Source: an uncultured Bacillota bacterium (lineage in GTDB: Bacteria > Bacillota > Clostridia > Christensenellales > Pumilibacteraceae). Taken from it: a stretch of 32,758 nt of DNA. The notes under the pieces were generated by a model. That model had not been told where the DNA came from and searched no databases. It saw only the letters and a program-made list of their open reading frames with translations. The stretch lies in the NCBI GenBank assembly GCA_949294845.1, contig CASFJH010000083.1, positions 1 to 32,758 on the forward strand, read 5' to 3'. A program made the translations under genes and the position numbers. Every line of letters starts with the position of its first letter. Within the stretch, counting starts at the first letter, position 1. This document shows positions 8,140 to 16,431 of this stretch, one piece after another.

Positions 8140-8993
8140 AAAAACTCCCTTCTCTGCGCTCTGTCGCGACGATGGGGCTTGTATTGGTAATCGCCGGGTT
8201 TGTCAGAGCGGTTTCGGTACATTCGTTCGTAAACCCCAATAATTTCGCGCCGGGCGGCGTAAGCGGCCTGTCGGTCATGCTCTACTACCTCACTAAAGTA
8301 AACTCGGGCATATACCTATTTGCGACCAACCTTCCGCTGCTTATCGTCGCTTTTATATTTATACGCTTCTCGTTCGCGATCAAAACGACGGTGTCGCTGC
8401 TCGTCTCGTCGGGCTTTCTGCTGCTGTTCGAAAAAACAAACTTTTATACATACACCGAAAGCCCCATTCTGGCGGCCGTGGCGGGCGGACTGCTCAGCGG
8501 CGTTGCGGTCGCGTTTATGTTCTACACCGGCGGCTCGTCGGGCGGCACCGATATTATTGCCACCATAATACACGAAAAATTCCGCTCGGCCGGCGTAAGC
8601 TGGTTCATCTTCGCGCTTGATTCGGTAGTGGTTTTCGCGTCCTTCTTCGTTTACGATATGCGCCTTACGCCGGTGCTGCTCGCTCTCGTCAATATGTTCT
8701 GCTCGGCGCGTATGTGCGACTTCATCTTAAGCGGCGCAAAATCCGCCGTCAAGTTCGAAGTGATCACTCCACACCCCGAACGCCTCACTGCGGAGCTTCT
8801 CGGCTCCCTGCACCGCGGCGTTACCGCCCTTCAGGCGACCGGTATGTACGCCAACAGCGAAAAAACGCTCATTATCTGCATCGTCCGCCGCCGCCAGATA
8901 GGGCAGTTCCAGAGAATAATAAAAAAATACCCCGACACGTTCGCCTACCTTTCAAACGCCACGGAGGTATTGGGTAAAGGCTTCAGTAAATAG
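8136..8993 (+). CDS. YitT family membrane protein (DUF161 + DUF2179)
   Basis: A 285-residue integral membrane protein. About five or six hydrophobic helices cover residues 8-195, with the family motifs NPNNFAPGGVSGLSV (28-42) and YTGGSSGGTDIIA. The C-terminal soluble DUF2179 domain (about 205-285) has a GMYANSEKTLIICIVRRRQ segment. The YitT family is widespread in Firmicutes; the substrate, if any, is not known. It is translationally coupled to the DUF815 ATPase. 8994-9116 downstream holds no clear terminator. Confidence 0.92.
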   Translation: MKKLPSLRSVATMGLVLVIAGFVRAVSVHSFVNPNNFAPGGVSGLSVMLYYLTKVNSGIYLFATNLPLLIVAFIFIRFSFAIKTTVSLLVSSGFLLLFEKTNFYTYTESPILAAVAGGLLSGVAVAFMFYTGGSSGGTDIIATIIHEKFRSAGVSWFIFALDSVVVFASFFVYDMRLTPVLLALVNMFCSARMCDFILSGAKSAVKFEVITPHPERLTAELLGSLHRGVTALQATGMYANSEKTLIICIVRRRQIGQFQRIIKKYPDTFAYLSNATEVLGKGFSK

Positions 8994-9077
8994 TACGCCG
9001 CGCATAGAGCAAGCCTTAAACGGCGCTTAAGCGTACAGTAAACCTCGGCATCACGCCGCGCTATAGTCGCCGAAGCC

Positions 9078-9124
9078 GTACTCCTATATGATAAAGCCGC
9101 CGCTTCAGCTGTACTCCTATATGA
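9078..9124. repeat. Direct repeat GTACTCCTATATGA, period 33
   Basis: Identical 14-mers at 9078-9091 and 9111-9124, 33 bp apart, with partly conserved flanks. The second copy contains the stop codon of the lysoplasmalogenase-like gene, so the first looks like a duplicated 3' end. Confidence 0.75.
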
Positions 9125-9722
9125 AAAGTATGCTCAGCGCTATAAGCGTCTGAGCGGAAAAATAGACCGCCAGGTTGACCGCGCCCAGCGGTCTTATGTT
9201 TTTTGCGGGAGAAAATATATAAAAGGCGAGTATTATGTCGCTGAAAAGAAACAGTCCGGCGCCGACTGCCGCTACGATACCGGCAACGCTTACAGCGGCT
9301 GCGGCCGCCGCGGCAAACGAATACACTACTGCAAAGGAGTAAATCGCGCACGGAGCAAGCAGTCCGCCGTATGAAAAACGCAGCGCCTTATACGTTATAA
9401 CGACGAACAGCGCTGCCGACGCCGCCGCGACGAGCGGCACCGGCCAGCCGTGTCCGTCAATCGCGCAGTAATAAAATATGTATGCGATATGTCCGGCAAA
9501 AAACGCCGCCATTCCACCGAGAAACAGCGCCGTTTCGTGCTTTTTTTCGTCGATATTCTTTATCGCCAGCAGAAAATCGCCCGCGACTCCGGCGAGCAGT
9601 CCGGCGATAAGCGGCACCCACAGCCGCGCCGAAGCGCCCGCCAGGGCGGAGCATACGCAGCCCACGGCGGTAAACAAAGCGCCGCCTGCAAACTTAAGCA
9701 AAACTTTTAAACGTCCGCTCAT
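9117..9722 (-). CDS. YhhN/TMEM86-type lysoplasmalogenase-like membrane protein
   Basis: A 201-residue integral membrane protein with about seven or eight hydrophobic helices. Family hallmarks are GDFLL in helix 2-3 and FLFSDIILAF near the C-terminus; these conserved Asp residues are thought to form the active site. Characterised YhhN/TMEM86 members hydrolyse the vinyl-ether bond of lysoplasmalogens, which fits anaerobes that make plasmalogens, but many bacterial members are untested. Start 9722 was chosen because CAAGGAG lies about nine bases upstream; an in-frame GTG at 9749 has no such site. It has its own promoter at 9795-9823 and converges on the YitT gene. Confidence 0.85.
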   Translation of the reverse strand: MSGRLKVLLKFAGGALFTAVGCVCSALAGASARLWVPLIAGLLAGVAGDFLLAIKNIDEKKHETALFLGGMAAFFAGHIAYIFYYCAIDGHGWPVPLVAAASAALFVVITYKALRFSYGGLLAPCAIYSFAVVYSFAAAAAAAVSVAGIVAAVGAGLFLFSDIILAFYIFSPAKNIRPLGAVNLAVYFSAQTLIALSILFI

Positions 9723-9794
9723 ACGGCAGTCTCCTTGCGCTTTAAGCACGCTTCCGTAAAAGTATATTTCCCGTTACGGTGTATTTCCGCTTAC

Positions 9795-9823
9795 AGTATA
9801 CTTCTTCGGCAGCGAAATGTCAA
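9795..9823 (-). promoter_or_regulatory. Promoter of the lysoplasmalogenase-like gene
   Basis: Minus strand TTGACA (9823-9818), 17-base spacer, TATACT (9800-9795), about 70 bases before the chosen start. Confidence 0.85.
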
Positions 9824-9935
9824 TACCGTTCTTGAAATCTGCCGTTAAAAAACGAGCGACGGTCTTTTCCGCTTTTTAACGCCCGATTTAAGGAGTGCCG
9901 ACGTTTTACTTAAGGCCGCGTTCGGAGACGAAACG

Positions 9936-10196
9936 TCATTCGCACAGAAAAGTTATAAACTTTATCATGAAAATATCGCCCGCCACATAAGCGCTCCTGC
10001 CCGGCTGGCGCAGGATCACATACTGCACGCCCACCGCGTCTATGACGCCCGTCTGCGACGCCATGCCGCCGCTCATCTGAAAATCGATCTTTACCGTCCT
10101 GCCTATATTGGCGGCAAGCAGCTGCTGATACGTTCCGCGGTAAGGCGGCTGATTGAAATCCAGTCCCGTTTCGGGCTTTATGTAACAATCGCTCAT
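9936..10196 (-). CDS. Small GerQ-like (spore coat/germination) protein
   Basis: An 86-residue protein whose second half (about 24-84) follows the GerQ pattern: a Leu-rich helix, Asn-x-Gly-Arg/Lys, two beta strands, G-[V/I]-I-[D/E]-A-[V/A]-G, then a strand around VILRQP and a final hydrophobic strand with KFITF. Bacillus GerQ is a coat-surface protein needed for the cortex hydrolase CwlJ and is cross-linked by transglutaminase. The N-terminal region here is short and lacks the long Gln-rich stretch of Bacillus GerQ. Start 10196 has GGGGAG ten bases upstream. Family assignment is by eye; an unrelated small beta-barrel protein is the alternative. Confidence 0.55.
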   Translation of the reverse strand: MSDCYIKPETGLDFNQPPYRGTYQQLLAANIGRTVKIDFQMSGGMASQTGVIDAVGVQYVILRQPGRSAYVAGDIFMIKFITFLCE

Positions 10197-10231
10197 ACTT
10201 AAAAACTCCCCGATTTTTCTCAAGATAATGT

Positions 10232-10239
10232 ATTATATG
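10232..10239 (-). promoter_or_regulatory. Possible mother-cell (sigma-E/K-like) -10 element
   Basis: The minus strand reads CATATAAT, seven of eight matches to the sigma-E -10 CATACAMT, and extends to CATATAATA, which fits the sigma-K CATANNNTA pattern. No convincing sigma-A -35 lies 17 bases upstream (TTACTT). This suits a sporulation gene such as gerQ, but the -35 region matches sigma-E only loosely. Confidence 0.4.
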
Positions 10240-10270
10240 CCGTCAAAAGCGGCAAAGTAACGCGTAACGG

Positions 10271-10299
10271 TTGATTTTTTTGCCCCGATGTCGTATAAT
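10271..10299 (+). promoter_or_regulatory. rsmG: rsmG promoter predicting a near-leaderless mRNA
   Basis: TTGATT (10271-10276), 17-base spacer, TATAAT (10294-10299). The ATG follows after eight bases, so the leader would be only about two bases. Confidence 0.8.
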
Positions 10300-10307
10300 T
10301 TTCTCGT

Positions 10308-10988
10308 ATGGGCGCTTTGGAAAGCTATCTGAAAAATACCGGTACCGGCGGCGGCGAAAAGTTTTCGCGCTTTCTCGATCTGTTGTCCGAATGGAACGGT
10401 AAATTCAATCTCACCGCCATCACCGACCGCGAGGACGCCGAGATAAAGCACATCATCGACAGCCTTCTGGGCGCCGAATTCATACGCGGCGACAGCGTGC
10501 TCGACATAGGCGCCGGCGCGGGCTTCCCTTCGATACCGCTCGCCATCGCCATGCCGGACAAGAAATTTACGCTCGTCGACAGCCTCAATAAGCGCGTCGG
10601 GTTTCTCAACGCAGCGATAACCGAGCTCGGTCTGGACAACGTTACGGCGTTGCACAGCCGCGCGGAGGATCTTCCCAGGACGCTGTACGACACCGTTACC
10701 GCGCGCGCGGTCGCGCCCATGAACGTGCTCGCCGAATACTGCCTGCCTTTCGTCAGAACGGGCGGCGTAATGCTCGCTTACAAGGGCTCAACGGTGGCCG
10801 GCGAGCTGGCCGAGGCGCAAAACGCAATACGCGTGCTGGGCGGCGGTCAGCCTCAGGTGTATACCAAAACGCTATGCGCCACAGGGCGCGAGCCCGTCGG
10901 CCGCACGTTCGTCGTTATAGAAAAGCTGCGTCCCTCGCCGCACGCTTACCCGCGCGGCGGCAACAAACCGCGGCTTAAGCCGCTGTGA
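10308..10988 (+). CDS. rsmG: 16S rRNA (guanine527-N7)-methyltransferase RsmG/GidB
   Basis: A 226-residue SAM-dependent methyltransferase that modifies G527 in the 530 loop of 16S rRNA. The family N-terminal motif NLTAITD...KHIIDSL (34-53) and the SAM-binding motif VLDIGAGAGFP (64-74) are clear, with VTARAVAP further on. Length is normal up to about residue 210; the last residues are basic and probably a loose tail. No Shine-Dalgarno site precedes the ATG, which lies immediately after the predicted transcription start. It is separated from its usual mnmG/mnmE neighbours; the next gene, an epimerase-like protein, is 72 bases downstream and may be co-transcribed. Confidence 0.95.
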   Translation: MGALESYLKNTGTGGGEKFSRFLDLLSEWNGKFNLTAITDREDAEIKHIIDSLLGAEFIRGDSVLDIGAGAGFPSIPLAIAMPDKKFTLVDSLNKRVGFLNAAITELGLDNVTALHSRAEDLPRTLYDTVTARAVAPMNVLAEYCLPFVRTGGVMLAYKGSTVAGELAEAQNAIRVLGGGQPQVYTKTLCATGREPVGRTFVVIEKLRPSPHAYPRGGNKPRLKPL

Positions 10989-11060
10989 CGGCCGTTACCG
11001 TTCAATATCGCGGGGCGCCGGCCTCGAAAAAAGGCGCCGTTACCGCAAAAGGAGGACATC

Positions 11061-11942
11061 ATGGATAAAAATACCGTTACGATCGAAAACCAATACCTCG
11101 CCGTAAAAGCCAGACTCACGGGAGGCGCGCTCACAAGCGTAAAAGACAAAGGCCGCGGAGAAGAACTGCTTTACCAGCCGCGCAAAGACTCGTGGGACGA
11201 CCAGGATATAATAATATTCCCCTTCGTGGCGCGGCTTAAAGACAAATATTACGAGCTGGACGGCAGAAGATACGATATGGAGATACACGGAGTCGCCCGC
11301 AAAAGCGATTTCGCCGTCGAATCCGTTTCGCAAAGCGCCGTCACGCTTTTGCTGTCGAGCAACGCCGATACGATGAAGCGCTATCCCTTCCCCTTTGAGC
11401 TGCGCGTTTCTTATAAGCTCGAGGGCAAAAAGCTTACTACCTCGCTGTCAGTTACCAATACGGGAAACGGCGAGCTTCCCTTCATGCTCGGCGGACATCC
11501 CGGCTACAGACTGGATTGCCGCGAGAACCCCGAGCTGACCGACACGAGCGGCAACTTCATCGTGTGGGAAAAGCGCGACTACAAATATCTGACTCTCGAC
11601 GAGTCGGGCGGCTTTATAACGGGCGAAGCAGACTTCGGCACCTCGGAAGGGTTCGAGACGACCAAGGACTTTTTCGTCAGATACAATACTCTCATGATAA
11701 AAAACTTCGAGGGCCCTTTGCTCCTTAAAAAGCGCACGCGCACACTGCGGTTTACGCTGGGAAAAGTTCCCGTTCTGGCTTTCTGGAGCAATCCGAAGTT
11801 CGGCGACTATATCTGCATCGAGCCTTGGTTCGGCCGTCCCGACGACGTGGAGCCGGTGCGCGAATTCCGCAATAAACCGCTCATGAACACCCTCGCGGCA
11901 GGCAAAACGTTCAGATATACCTACTCGATGGAAGTGCTCTGA
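11061..11942 (+). CDS. Aldose 1-epimerase (mutarotase) family protein, LacX-like
   Basis: A 293-residue beta-sandwich protein of the galactose mutarotase superfamily. The HG motif with following aromatic (IHGVARKSDF, about 75-84) and GGHPGYRL (144-151, His146) give the likely catalytic histidine and sugar-binding region, as in LacX and YeaD/GalM relatives; the conserved glutamate near the C-terminus lies in CIEPWFG. It would interconvert anomers of hexoses or hexose phosphates. The substrate is not known. AAAGGAGG is eight bases before the ATG. The 72-base gap after rsmG has a GGCGCC inverted repeat but no T run; a strong terminator follows at 12009. Confidence 0.9.
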   Translation: MDKNTVTIENQYLAVKARLTGGALTSVKDKGRGEELLYQPRKDSWDDQDIIIFPFVARLKDKYYELDGRRYDMEIHGVARKSDFAVESVSQSAVTLLLSSNADTMKRYPFPFELRVSYKLEGKKLTTSLSVTNTGNGELPFMLGGHPGYRLDCRENPELTDTSGNFIVWEKRDYKYLTLDESGGFITGEADFGTSEGFETTKDFFVRYNTLMIKNFEGPLLLKKRTRTLRFTLGKVPVLAFWSNPKFGDYICIEPWFGRPDDVEPVREFRNKPLMNTLAAGKTFRYTYSMEVL

Positions 11943-12008
11943 CAACAGCGGTTTATTTAGCGAGATAAGCGGTTTCCGCTCCGATAATTTTGTAAAACCC
12001 ACGACATT

Positions 12009-12033
12009 CCGCACGCTCTTGCGTGCGGTTTTT
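12009..12033 (+). terminator. Intrinsic terminator of the rsmG/epimerase unit
   Basis: CCGCACGC (12009-12016) pairs with GCGTGCGG (12021-12028) around TCTT, followed by five T residues (12029-12033). Confidence 0.92.
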
Positions 12034-12098
12034 ACTTTCCGGCGCCCGTACGGCGACTTATACCTCCGCGCGCATTCCTTTCCTCTCCGCTTTCGCGC

Positions 12099-13469
12099 TT
12101 ATCCGTCCGGCGCACGTTCCTTTCCGCATTTACGGAGCCTTTTCGCTCCTGTTTCCGCAATCTTATCGTCCGCATTTTCCGCGGCGGTGCTTTCGACGGG
12201 GGCGTTTCTCGCGGACCGGCTGTCCTCCCATAAGGCGCCGCCGTCTTTTGTCTGTCCGGATTGCCGGACGCGGGCGGTCTCATTTACGGCGGAGCGCCTC
12301 TTTATGCAAAGCAGGATAATGAACATTGCCAGAGGAAAAGCGGCGGCGTAAAGCAGTCCCGATCTCAGCGGCGAGCCGAGCAGATCGAAACGGCCGCCCA
12401 GTATTCCTACGACGGTCGGACCAACGGTGCAGCCGGCGTCGCCTGCCAGCGCGAGCATTGCGAACATGGGAGTTCCGCCGTCCGCGATGCGCCCCGAGGC
12501 CAGACTGAGCGTACCCGGCCACGCCATACCGATACTCAGTCCGCATATCGCGCAGCCGATAAAGCCGACTGCGGGAACGGGCGCCGTTGCGGTCAGCAGC
12601 AGTCCGGCGGCGTTGAGCGCAACGCATACGGTAAGAGTTTTTTTGAGCGGCAATTTCCTGCCGGCGACGCCGTACAGCGTACGCGACAGCCCCATAAACG
12701 CCGCGAATAATCCGGCGCCCAGCAGGTCGCCCGTTTCCTTGTTAACGCCCAGTCCGGTCTCGGTAAACAGCGAAGCCCACTGTCCCACGGCCTGTTCGGC
12801 GGCTCCTCCGCAGAACATGACGACGAGCGTCAGCCAGAACAGCGCGGAGCCGAACAGCTTTTTATAACCTCCGCCTTCCGTCTGCGCGTCGGGCGGAAGA
12901 GGGCAGCGCGCAAAGAGCGGAATATTGCTTAGCGGCGCCGCCGCCCACAGAACGGGTATAAGAAACCACAGCCGGTCGGGAAGCAGCGCGTTCATGACGG
13001 TCGTAAAAACGATAACGCCTACCGCGCCCCAGCTGTAAAACGAATGAAGCAGACTCATTCCTGCCGACTTGTCGTCAGACGGTATCGAATCCACGATGGG
13101 ACTTACTATCACTTCGTTCAGACCGCCGCCTACAGCCATAAGCGCGAACGCCGCGCACAGCCCGGCGAAAGCGTCTGTCGCGAGCGGCAGAACTCCCAGC
13201 ATGATAAGGCCCGACGCGCCCGAAAGATCGGCAATTACCGCGCTGAGCCTGTAGCCTAACGCCGGAACGGCTTTGCCGGCAAGGGCGTCGGTCAGCATTT
13301 GAGTGAGAAAGTTAAGCGCGATGAGCAGCGAAAGCTTTTCGACCGACACGCCGTAACGGGAGGAAAAAACAATAAACAGCAGCGGCGGCATATTGACTAT
13401 GGCGGACTGAGTTATATATCCTGTATAGCAAGCGGCCAAAGTTGCCCTGTATCCACATCTTTTTGTCAT
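12099..13469 (-). CDS. Major facilitator superfamily transporter
   Basis: A 456-residue protein with about twelve hydrophobic helices in two six-helix halves over residues 8-390. The pattern, with a GGGLNEVIVSPIVDS segment in helix 4-5, resembles FHS/fucose-permease-like sugar porters of Firmicutes, so sugar uptake is a reasonable guess; the substrate is not visible. After the last helix comes an unusual hydrophilic tail of about 65 residues (from Lys-Arg-Arg near 392 to the end), low complexity and unlike the usual short MFS C-terminus; it may be a run-on into formerly intergenic DNA. The ATG at 13469 has only a weak GGA upstream; a TATAAT box (minus, 13511-13506) lies about 36 bases upstream with no clear -35. 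Confidence 0.88.
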   Translation of the reverse strand: MTKRCGYRATLAACYTGYITQSAIVNMPPLLFIVFSSRYGVSVEKLSLLIALNFLTQMLTDALAGKAVPALGYRLSAVIADLSGASGLIMLGVLPLATDAFAGLCAAFALMAVGGGLNEVIVSPIVDSIPSDDKSAGMSLLHSFYSWGAVGVIVFTTVMNALLPDRLWFLIPVLWAAAPLSNIPLFARCPLPPDAQTEGGGYKKLFGSALFWLTLVVMFCGGAAEQAVGQWASLFTETGLGVNKETGDLLGAGLFAAFMGLSRTLYGVAGRKLPLKKTLTVCVALNAAGLLLTATAPVPAVGFIGCAICGLSIGMAWPGTLSLASGRIADGGTPMFAMLALAGDAGCTVGPTVVGILGGRFDLLGSPLRSGLLYAAAFPLAMFIILLCIKRRSAVNETARVRQSGQTKDGGALWEDSRSARNAPVESTAAENADDKIAETGAKRLRKCGKERAPDG

Positions 13470-13604
13470 GATTCCGTAAAACGCAGAAAAATTTTTTCTA
13501 CCGCCATTATATGCGGACGGCTTTTGCCGGGTGAGCGCCGGCGTATTGCGGCAAACGCCGCGGCGATAAGGAATTTTAGCGCAACGTTTTATGCGAAATA
13601 AAGT

Positions 13605-13633
13605 TTGACAAACTGCGCGCGGCAGTATATAAT
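13605..13633 (+). promoter_or_regulatory. rqcP: Promoter of the rqcP-ispDF-ktrB-ktrA operon
   Basis: TTGACA (13605-13610), 17-base spacer, TATAAT (13628-13633): exact consensus. The predicted leader of about 23 bases has no Shine-Dalgarno match close to the ATG at 13663. Confidence 0.9.
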
Positions 13634-13662
13634 AGGTAGAAGAACGCCTTTACCGAACCCTT

Positions 13663-13911
13663 ATGAGAATAGATAAATTTCTTAAAACAGCAAGAATACT
13701 CAAACGACGCGCCGTCGCCAACGACGCGTGCGGCATCGGCCGCGTCTCGGTAAACGGCAAGACGGTAAAACCGGCTTATCGCGTAAAACCGGGCGACGTA
13801 GTAAGCGTTGAGCTGGGTAGCAGGACGGTTACGCTCAGGATAACGGCCGTCAAAGACAACGCGACTAAGGAGGAGGCAACCGACCTGTATGAAGTCATCT
13901 CCGACAAATAA
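13663..13911 (+). CDS. rqcP: S4-domain protein RqcP (YabO family)
   Basis: An 82-residue RNA-binding protein. It begins with MRIDKFLK and has the S4 signature (RILKRRAVANDAC, then GRVSVNGKTVKP and KPGDVVSV) followed by a KEEA-containing C-terminal helix, close to Bacillus RqcP/YabO in length and pattern. RqcP works with RqcH on stalled 50S subunits, promoting C-terminal poly-alanine tailing in ribosome quality control. HslR/Hsp15 is the related alternative but is longer. The first gene of an operon; the ispDF start lies inside its 3' end (23-base overlap), suggesting coupled translation. No Shine-Dalgarno site is obvious. Confidence 0.9.
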   Translation: MRIDKFLKTARILKRRAVANDACGIGRVSVNGKTVKPAYRVKPGDVVSVELGSRTVTLRITAVKDNATKEEATDLYEVISDK

Positions 13912-15040
13912 AACCGTAGCTATAGTCTTGGGCGCCGGCAAGGGCAGCCGATCCGATCTCGGTTATAACAAGATGTTTTTCCCTATGGGAGAAAAGACGG
14001 TTATTCAAACGGCGGTCGACAAGTTCCGCATACCCGAAATAAGCGAGATAATCGTCGTCGCCGCGCAATCCGACCTCTGTCGCGTGAAAGCCATGTTTCC
14101 CGACCTGACCGTAATAGCGGGGGGAAAGACGCGCAGCGACAGCGTGCGCCGCGCGTTGGAGCATCTTGAAAGCAAAAGCTTCAAAGTGGCGCTCATTCAC
14201 GACGGCGCACGCCCTTTCGTCTCGCAGAAGCTGATAAGAAAAGTCATAAAAACCGCGGCCGCGTCGGGCAGCGCGATACCCGTGCTCCCCGTCGTCGACG
14301 CGCTTAAAGAGGTGTCCGACGGCTACATCCGCACCACTTTGGTACGCGACGTTACCGCTTGCGCGCAAACGCCGCAAGGTTTCGAATTTATGCGGATCAG
14401 GCGCGCCTATGCCCTCACTATAGGCGAATTCGCGGACGACAGCGAGGTTTACGAGCGCTCCGGCTACGATCCTAAGACCGTACCGGGCGAATTCTCAAAC
14501 GTCAAGCTCACTTATCCGCACGACTTTATGCGCGCGGAGTTTATGTCCGTCGGGTACGGCTTCGACGTTCATCAGCTTAGAGAAGGCCGTCCGCTGATAC
14601 TCGGCGGCGTGACGATCCCTTACGAACGCGGCCTTTACGGACACAGCGACGCAGACGTCCTTATCCATGCTGTAATTGACGCCGTGCTGGCGTCGGCAGG
14701 TCTGCCCGATATAGGCGTCAACTTTCCCGACACCGATCCGCAGTATAAGGACATCTCCAGCGCTGTTCTCCTCGAGCGTGCGATGAGCGCCGTAAAGAAA
14801 GCCGGCTACCGCGTGGGCAGCGTTTCGGCGACAGTCGTCGCCGAGGCTCCGCGCCTCGCTCCGTACATCGTCAGAATGCGCGCTTCGCTTGCTGCGCTGA
14901 TCGGTATCAACAAAGACAAAGTAAGCGTTTCGGCAACGACATCCGAAAATCTCGGCGCCACCGCCGAGGGCAAGGGCATTGCGGCCAAAGCCGTCGCCAT
15001 ATCGTACCGCGTCATCCCCGAAAATGAAAATCGACAATAA
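13889..15040 (+). CDS. ispDF: Bifunctional IspD-IspF (MEP isoprenoid pathway)
   Basis: A 383-residue fusion. Residues 8 to about 215 are IspD (2-C-methyl-D-erythritol 4-phosphate cytidylyltransferase): GAGKGSR (15-21), Lys28 in the place of the catalytic lysine, GGKTRSDSV (78-86), DGARPF (105-110) and AQTPQGF (159-165). Residues 220-378 are IspF (2-C-methyl-D-erythritol 2,4-cyclodiphosphate synthase) with metal ligands Asp226, His228 and His260, and the DIGVNFPDTD and TTSENLG motifs. The two reactions flank the IspE kinase step. The IspD loop has SDLGY where many have a Met-Gly segment. AAGGAGG lies 12-14 bases before the ATG. It overlaps rqcP by 23 bases and ktrB by 17. Confidence 0.96.
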   Translation: MKSSPTNKTVAIVLGAGKGSRSDLGYNKMFFPMGEKTVIQTAVDKFRIPEISEIIVVAAQSDLCRVKAMFPDLTVIAGGKTRSDSVRRALEHLESKSFKVALIHDGARPFVSQKLIRKVIKTAAASGSAIPVLPVVDALKEVSDGYIRTTLVRDVTACAQTPQGFEFMRIRRAYALTIGEFADDSEVYERSGYDPKTVPGEFSNVKLTYPHDFMRAEFMSVGYGFDVHQLREGRPLILGGVTIPYERGLYGHSDADVLIHAVIDAVLASAGLPDIGVNFPDTDPQYKDISSAVLLERAMSAVKKAGYRVGSVSATVVAEAPRLAPYIVRMRASLAALIGINKDKVSVSATTSENLGATAEGKGIAAKAVAISYRVIPENENRQ

Positions 15041-16415
15041 CGTAACCATAATCGACAAACCTCCCCGACGGTTTCTCAAGCCGGCGCACATTATTTCACT
15101 CGGCTTCCTGTCGGTCATACTGCTGGGTACATTTTTCCTTTCGCTTCCCGTTTCAAATAAAGACGGGGGCTGGCTTTCTTTTACCGATTCGCTATTTACG
15201 GCGACCAGCGCGGTATGCGTTACCGGTCTTGCGGTGGTTCCCACCGCGCCCACGTTCACCGGCTTCGGACAGGCGGTCATGCTTATCCTTATCCAGACGG
15301 GCGGTCTCGGACTGATGACGCTGTCTACTCTCGTACTGATGCTGCTCCGCCGTAAGATAACGCTCAAGGACCGTCTGGTGCTTACCGAAGCGCTTAACCG
15401 CGACGAAACGAACGGCGTGGTGCGGCTGGTCAGGCGCATACTCGTGATGACCGTGCTTATCGAAGCCGTAGGCGCGGCGCTGCTTCTCCCCCCGTTCGTT
15501 ATGCAGAACGGCGCGGCAGGCGTGTGGCAGGCGGTGTTCACCAGCGTTTCGGCGTTCTGTAACGCCGGTTTCGATCTTTTCGGAACGGCGTCCGGACCTT
15601 ATGTTTCGCTTACCGGATATGTCAGCAGCGTTACAGTATCGGTCACGGTCATGCTGCTCATCGTAATAGGCGGCATAGGCTTTTCGGTAATATCGGAAAT
15701 TTTTTCCTTCAGGTTCCGCTTTTCCCGTCTCAGTCTCCATGCAAAGCTCGCGCTGATCGTCACCGCCAGCCTTATCCTGTTCGGCTTTCTGTTCTTTATA
15801 ATCGCCGAGCAGAACGCCTCCCTTTCGGGACTCAACGCTGGCGACAAAGTAATGGGCGCGTTCTTTCTGTCGGTGACCGCACGCACGGCCGGGTTCAATA
15901 CCGTCGACCTGACCGCCATGCATCCGGCCAGCCGCGCGGTAATGATGGGACTGATGTTTATAGGCGCGTCGCCCGGCTCTACCGGCGGCGGTATAAAAAC
16001 GACCACCTTCGCAATCTTTCTGTTCATGACCATATGCGGATTCAAAGGCTCGGACGAGCTGGTCATCATGAAGCGCAACATCAAGACGAAAACCGCCTAT
16101 AAATCGGTCACCGTGGTGGTGACCGGCGTAGTGCTGGTATTGGGGCTGACCGTGCTGCTGCTTTTCACCGAACGGGAGAATCTTACGGCGGTCGGGCTGT
16201 ACTCGCTAGACTACATCATGTTCGAAGCGTTTTCGGCATTCGGCACCGTAGGCGTAAGCTGCGGCATCACGCCTTATCTGTCGGCCGTAGGCAAATTTGC
16301 CGTAGCGTTCGTCATGTTCTGCGGCCGCGTAGGTCCGCTCACTATAGGCGTTATGTTTGTGGCTAAGCACACAGAGCTGCTCAGATATCCCGACAGCTCG
16401 CTTATGATAGGCTGA
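15024..16415 (+). CDS. ktrB: Ktr/Trk-type potassium channel-like transporter subunit
   Basis: A 463-residue membrane protein of the TrkH/KtrB superfamily, built of four M1-P-M2 repeats. The four selectivity-filter loops are visible as SAVCVTGLAV, SAFCNAGFDL, TARTAGFNTV and SAFGTVGVSC, each with the conserved Gly. Length and the lack of TrkH's extra N-terminal helices favour KtrB, which takes up K+ with Na+ coupling under KtrA control. The start was placed at ATG 15024, whose upstream region overlaps the ispDF end by 17 bases; an earlier in-frame TTG (14979) is less likely. ktrA follows after 16 bases. Confidence 0.93.
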   Translation: MKIDNNVTIIDKPPRRFLKPAHIISLGFLSVILLGTFFLSLPVSNKDGGWLSFTDSLFTATSAVCVTGLAVVPTAPTFTGFGQAVMLILIQTGGLGLMTLSTLVLMLLRRKITLKDRLVLTEALNRDETNGVVRLVRRILVMTVLIEAVGAALLLPPFVMQNGAAGVWQAVFTSVSAFCNAGFDLFGTASGPYVSLTGYVSSVTVSVTVMLLIVIGGIGFSVISEIFSFRFRFSRLSLHAKLALIVTASLILFGFLFFIIAEQNASLSGLNAGDKVMGAFFLSVTARTAGFNTVDLTAMHPASRAVMMGLMFIGASPGSTGGGIKTTTFAIFLFMTICGFKGSDELVIMKRNIKTKTAYKSVTVVVTGVVLVLGLTVLLLFTERENLTAVGLYSLDYIMFEAFSAFGTVGVSCGITPYLSAVGKFAVAFVMFCGRVGPLTIGVMFVAKHTELLRYPDSSLMIG

Positions 16416-16431
16416 GCCGCAAGGAGGAATT

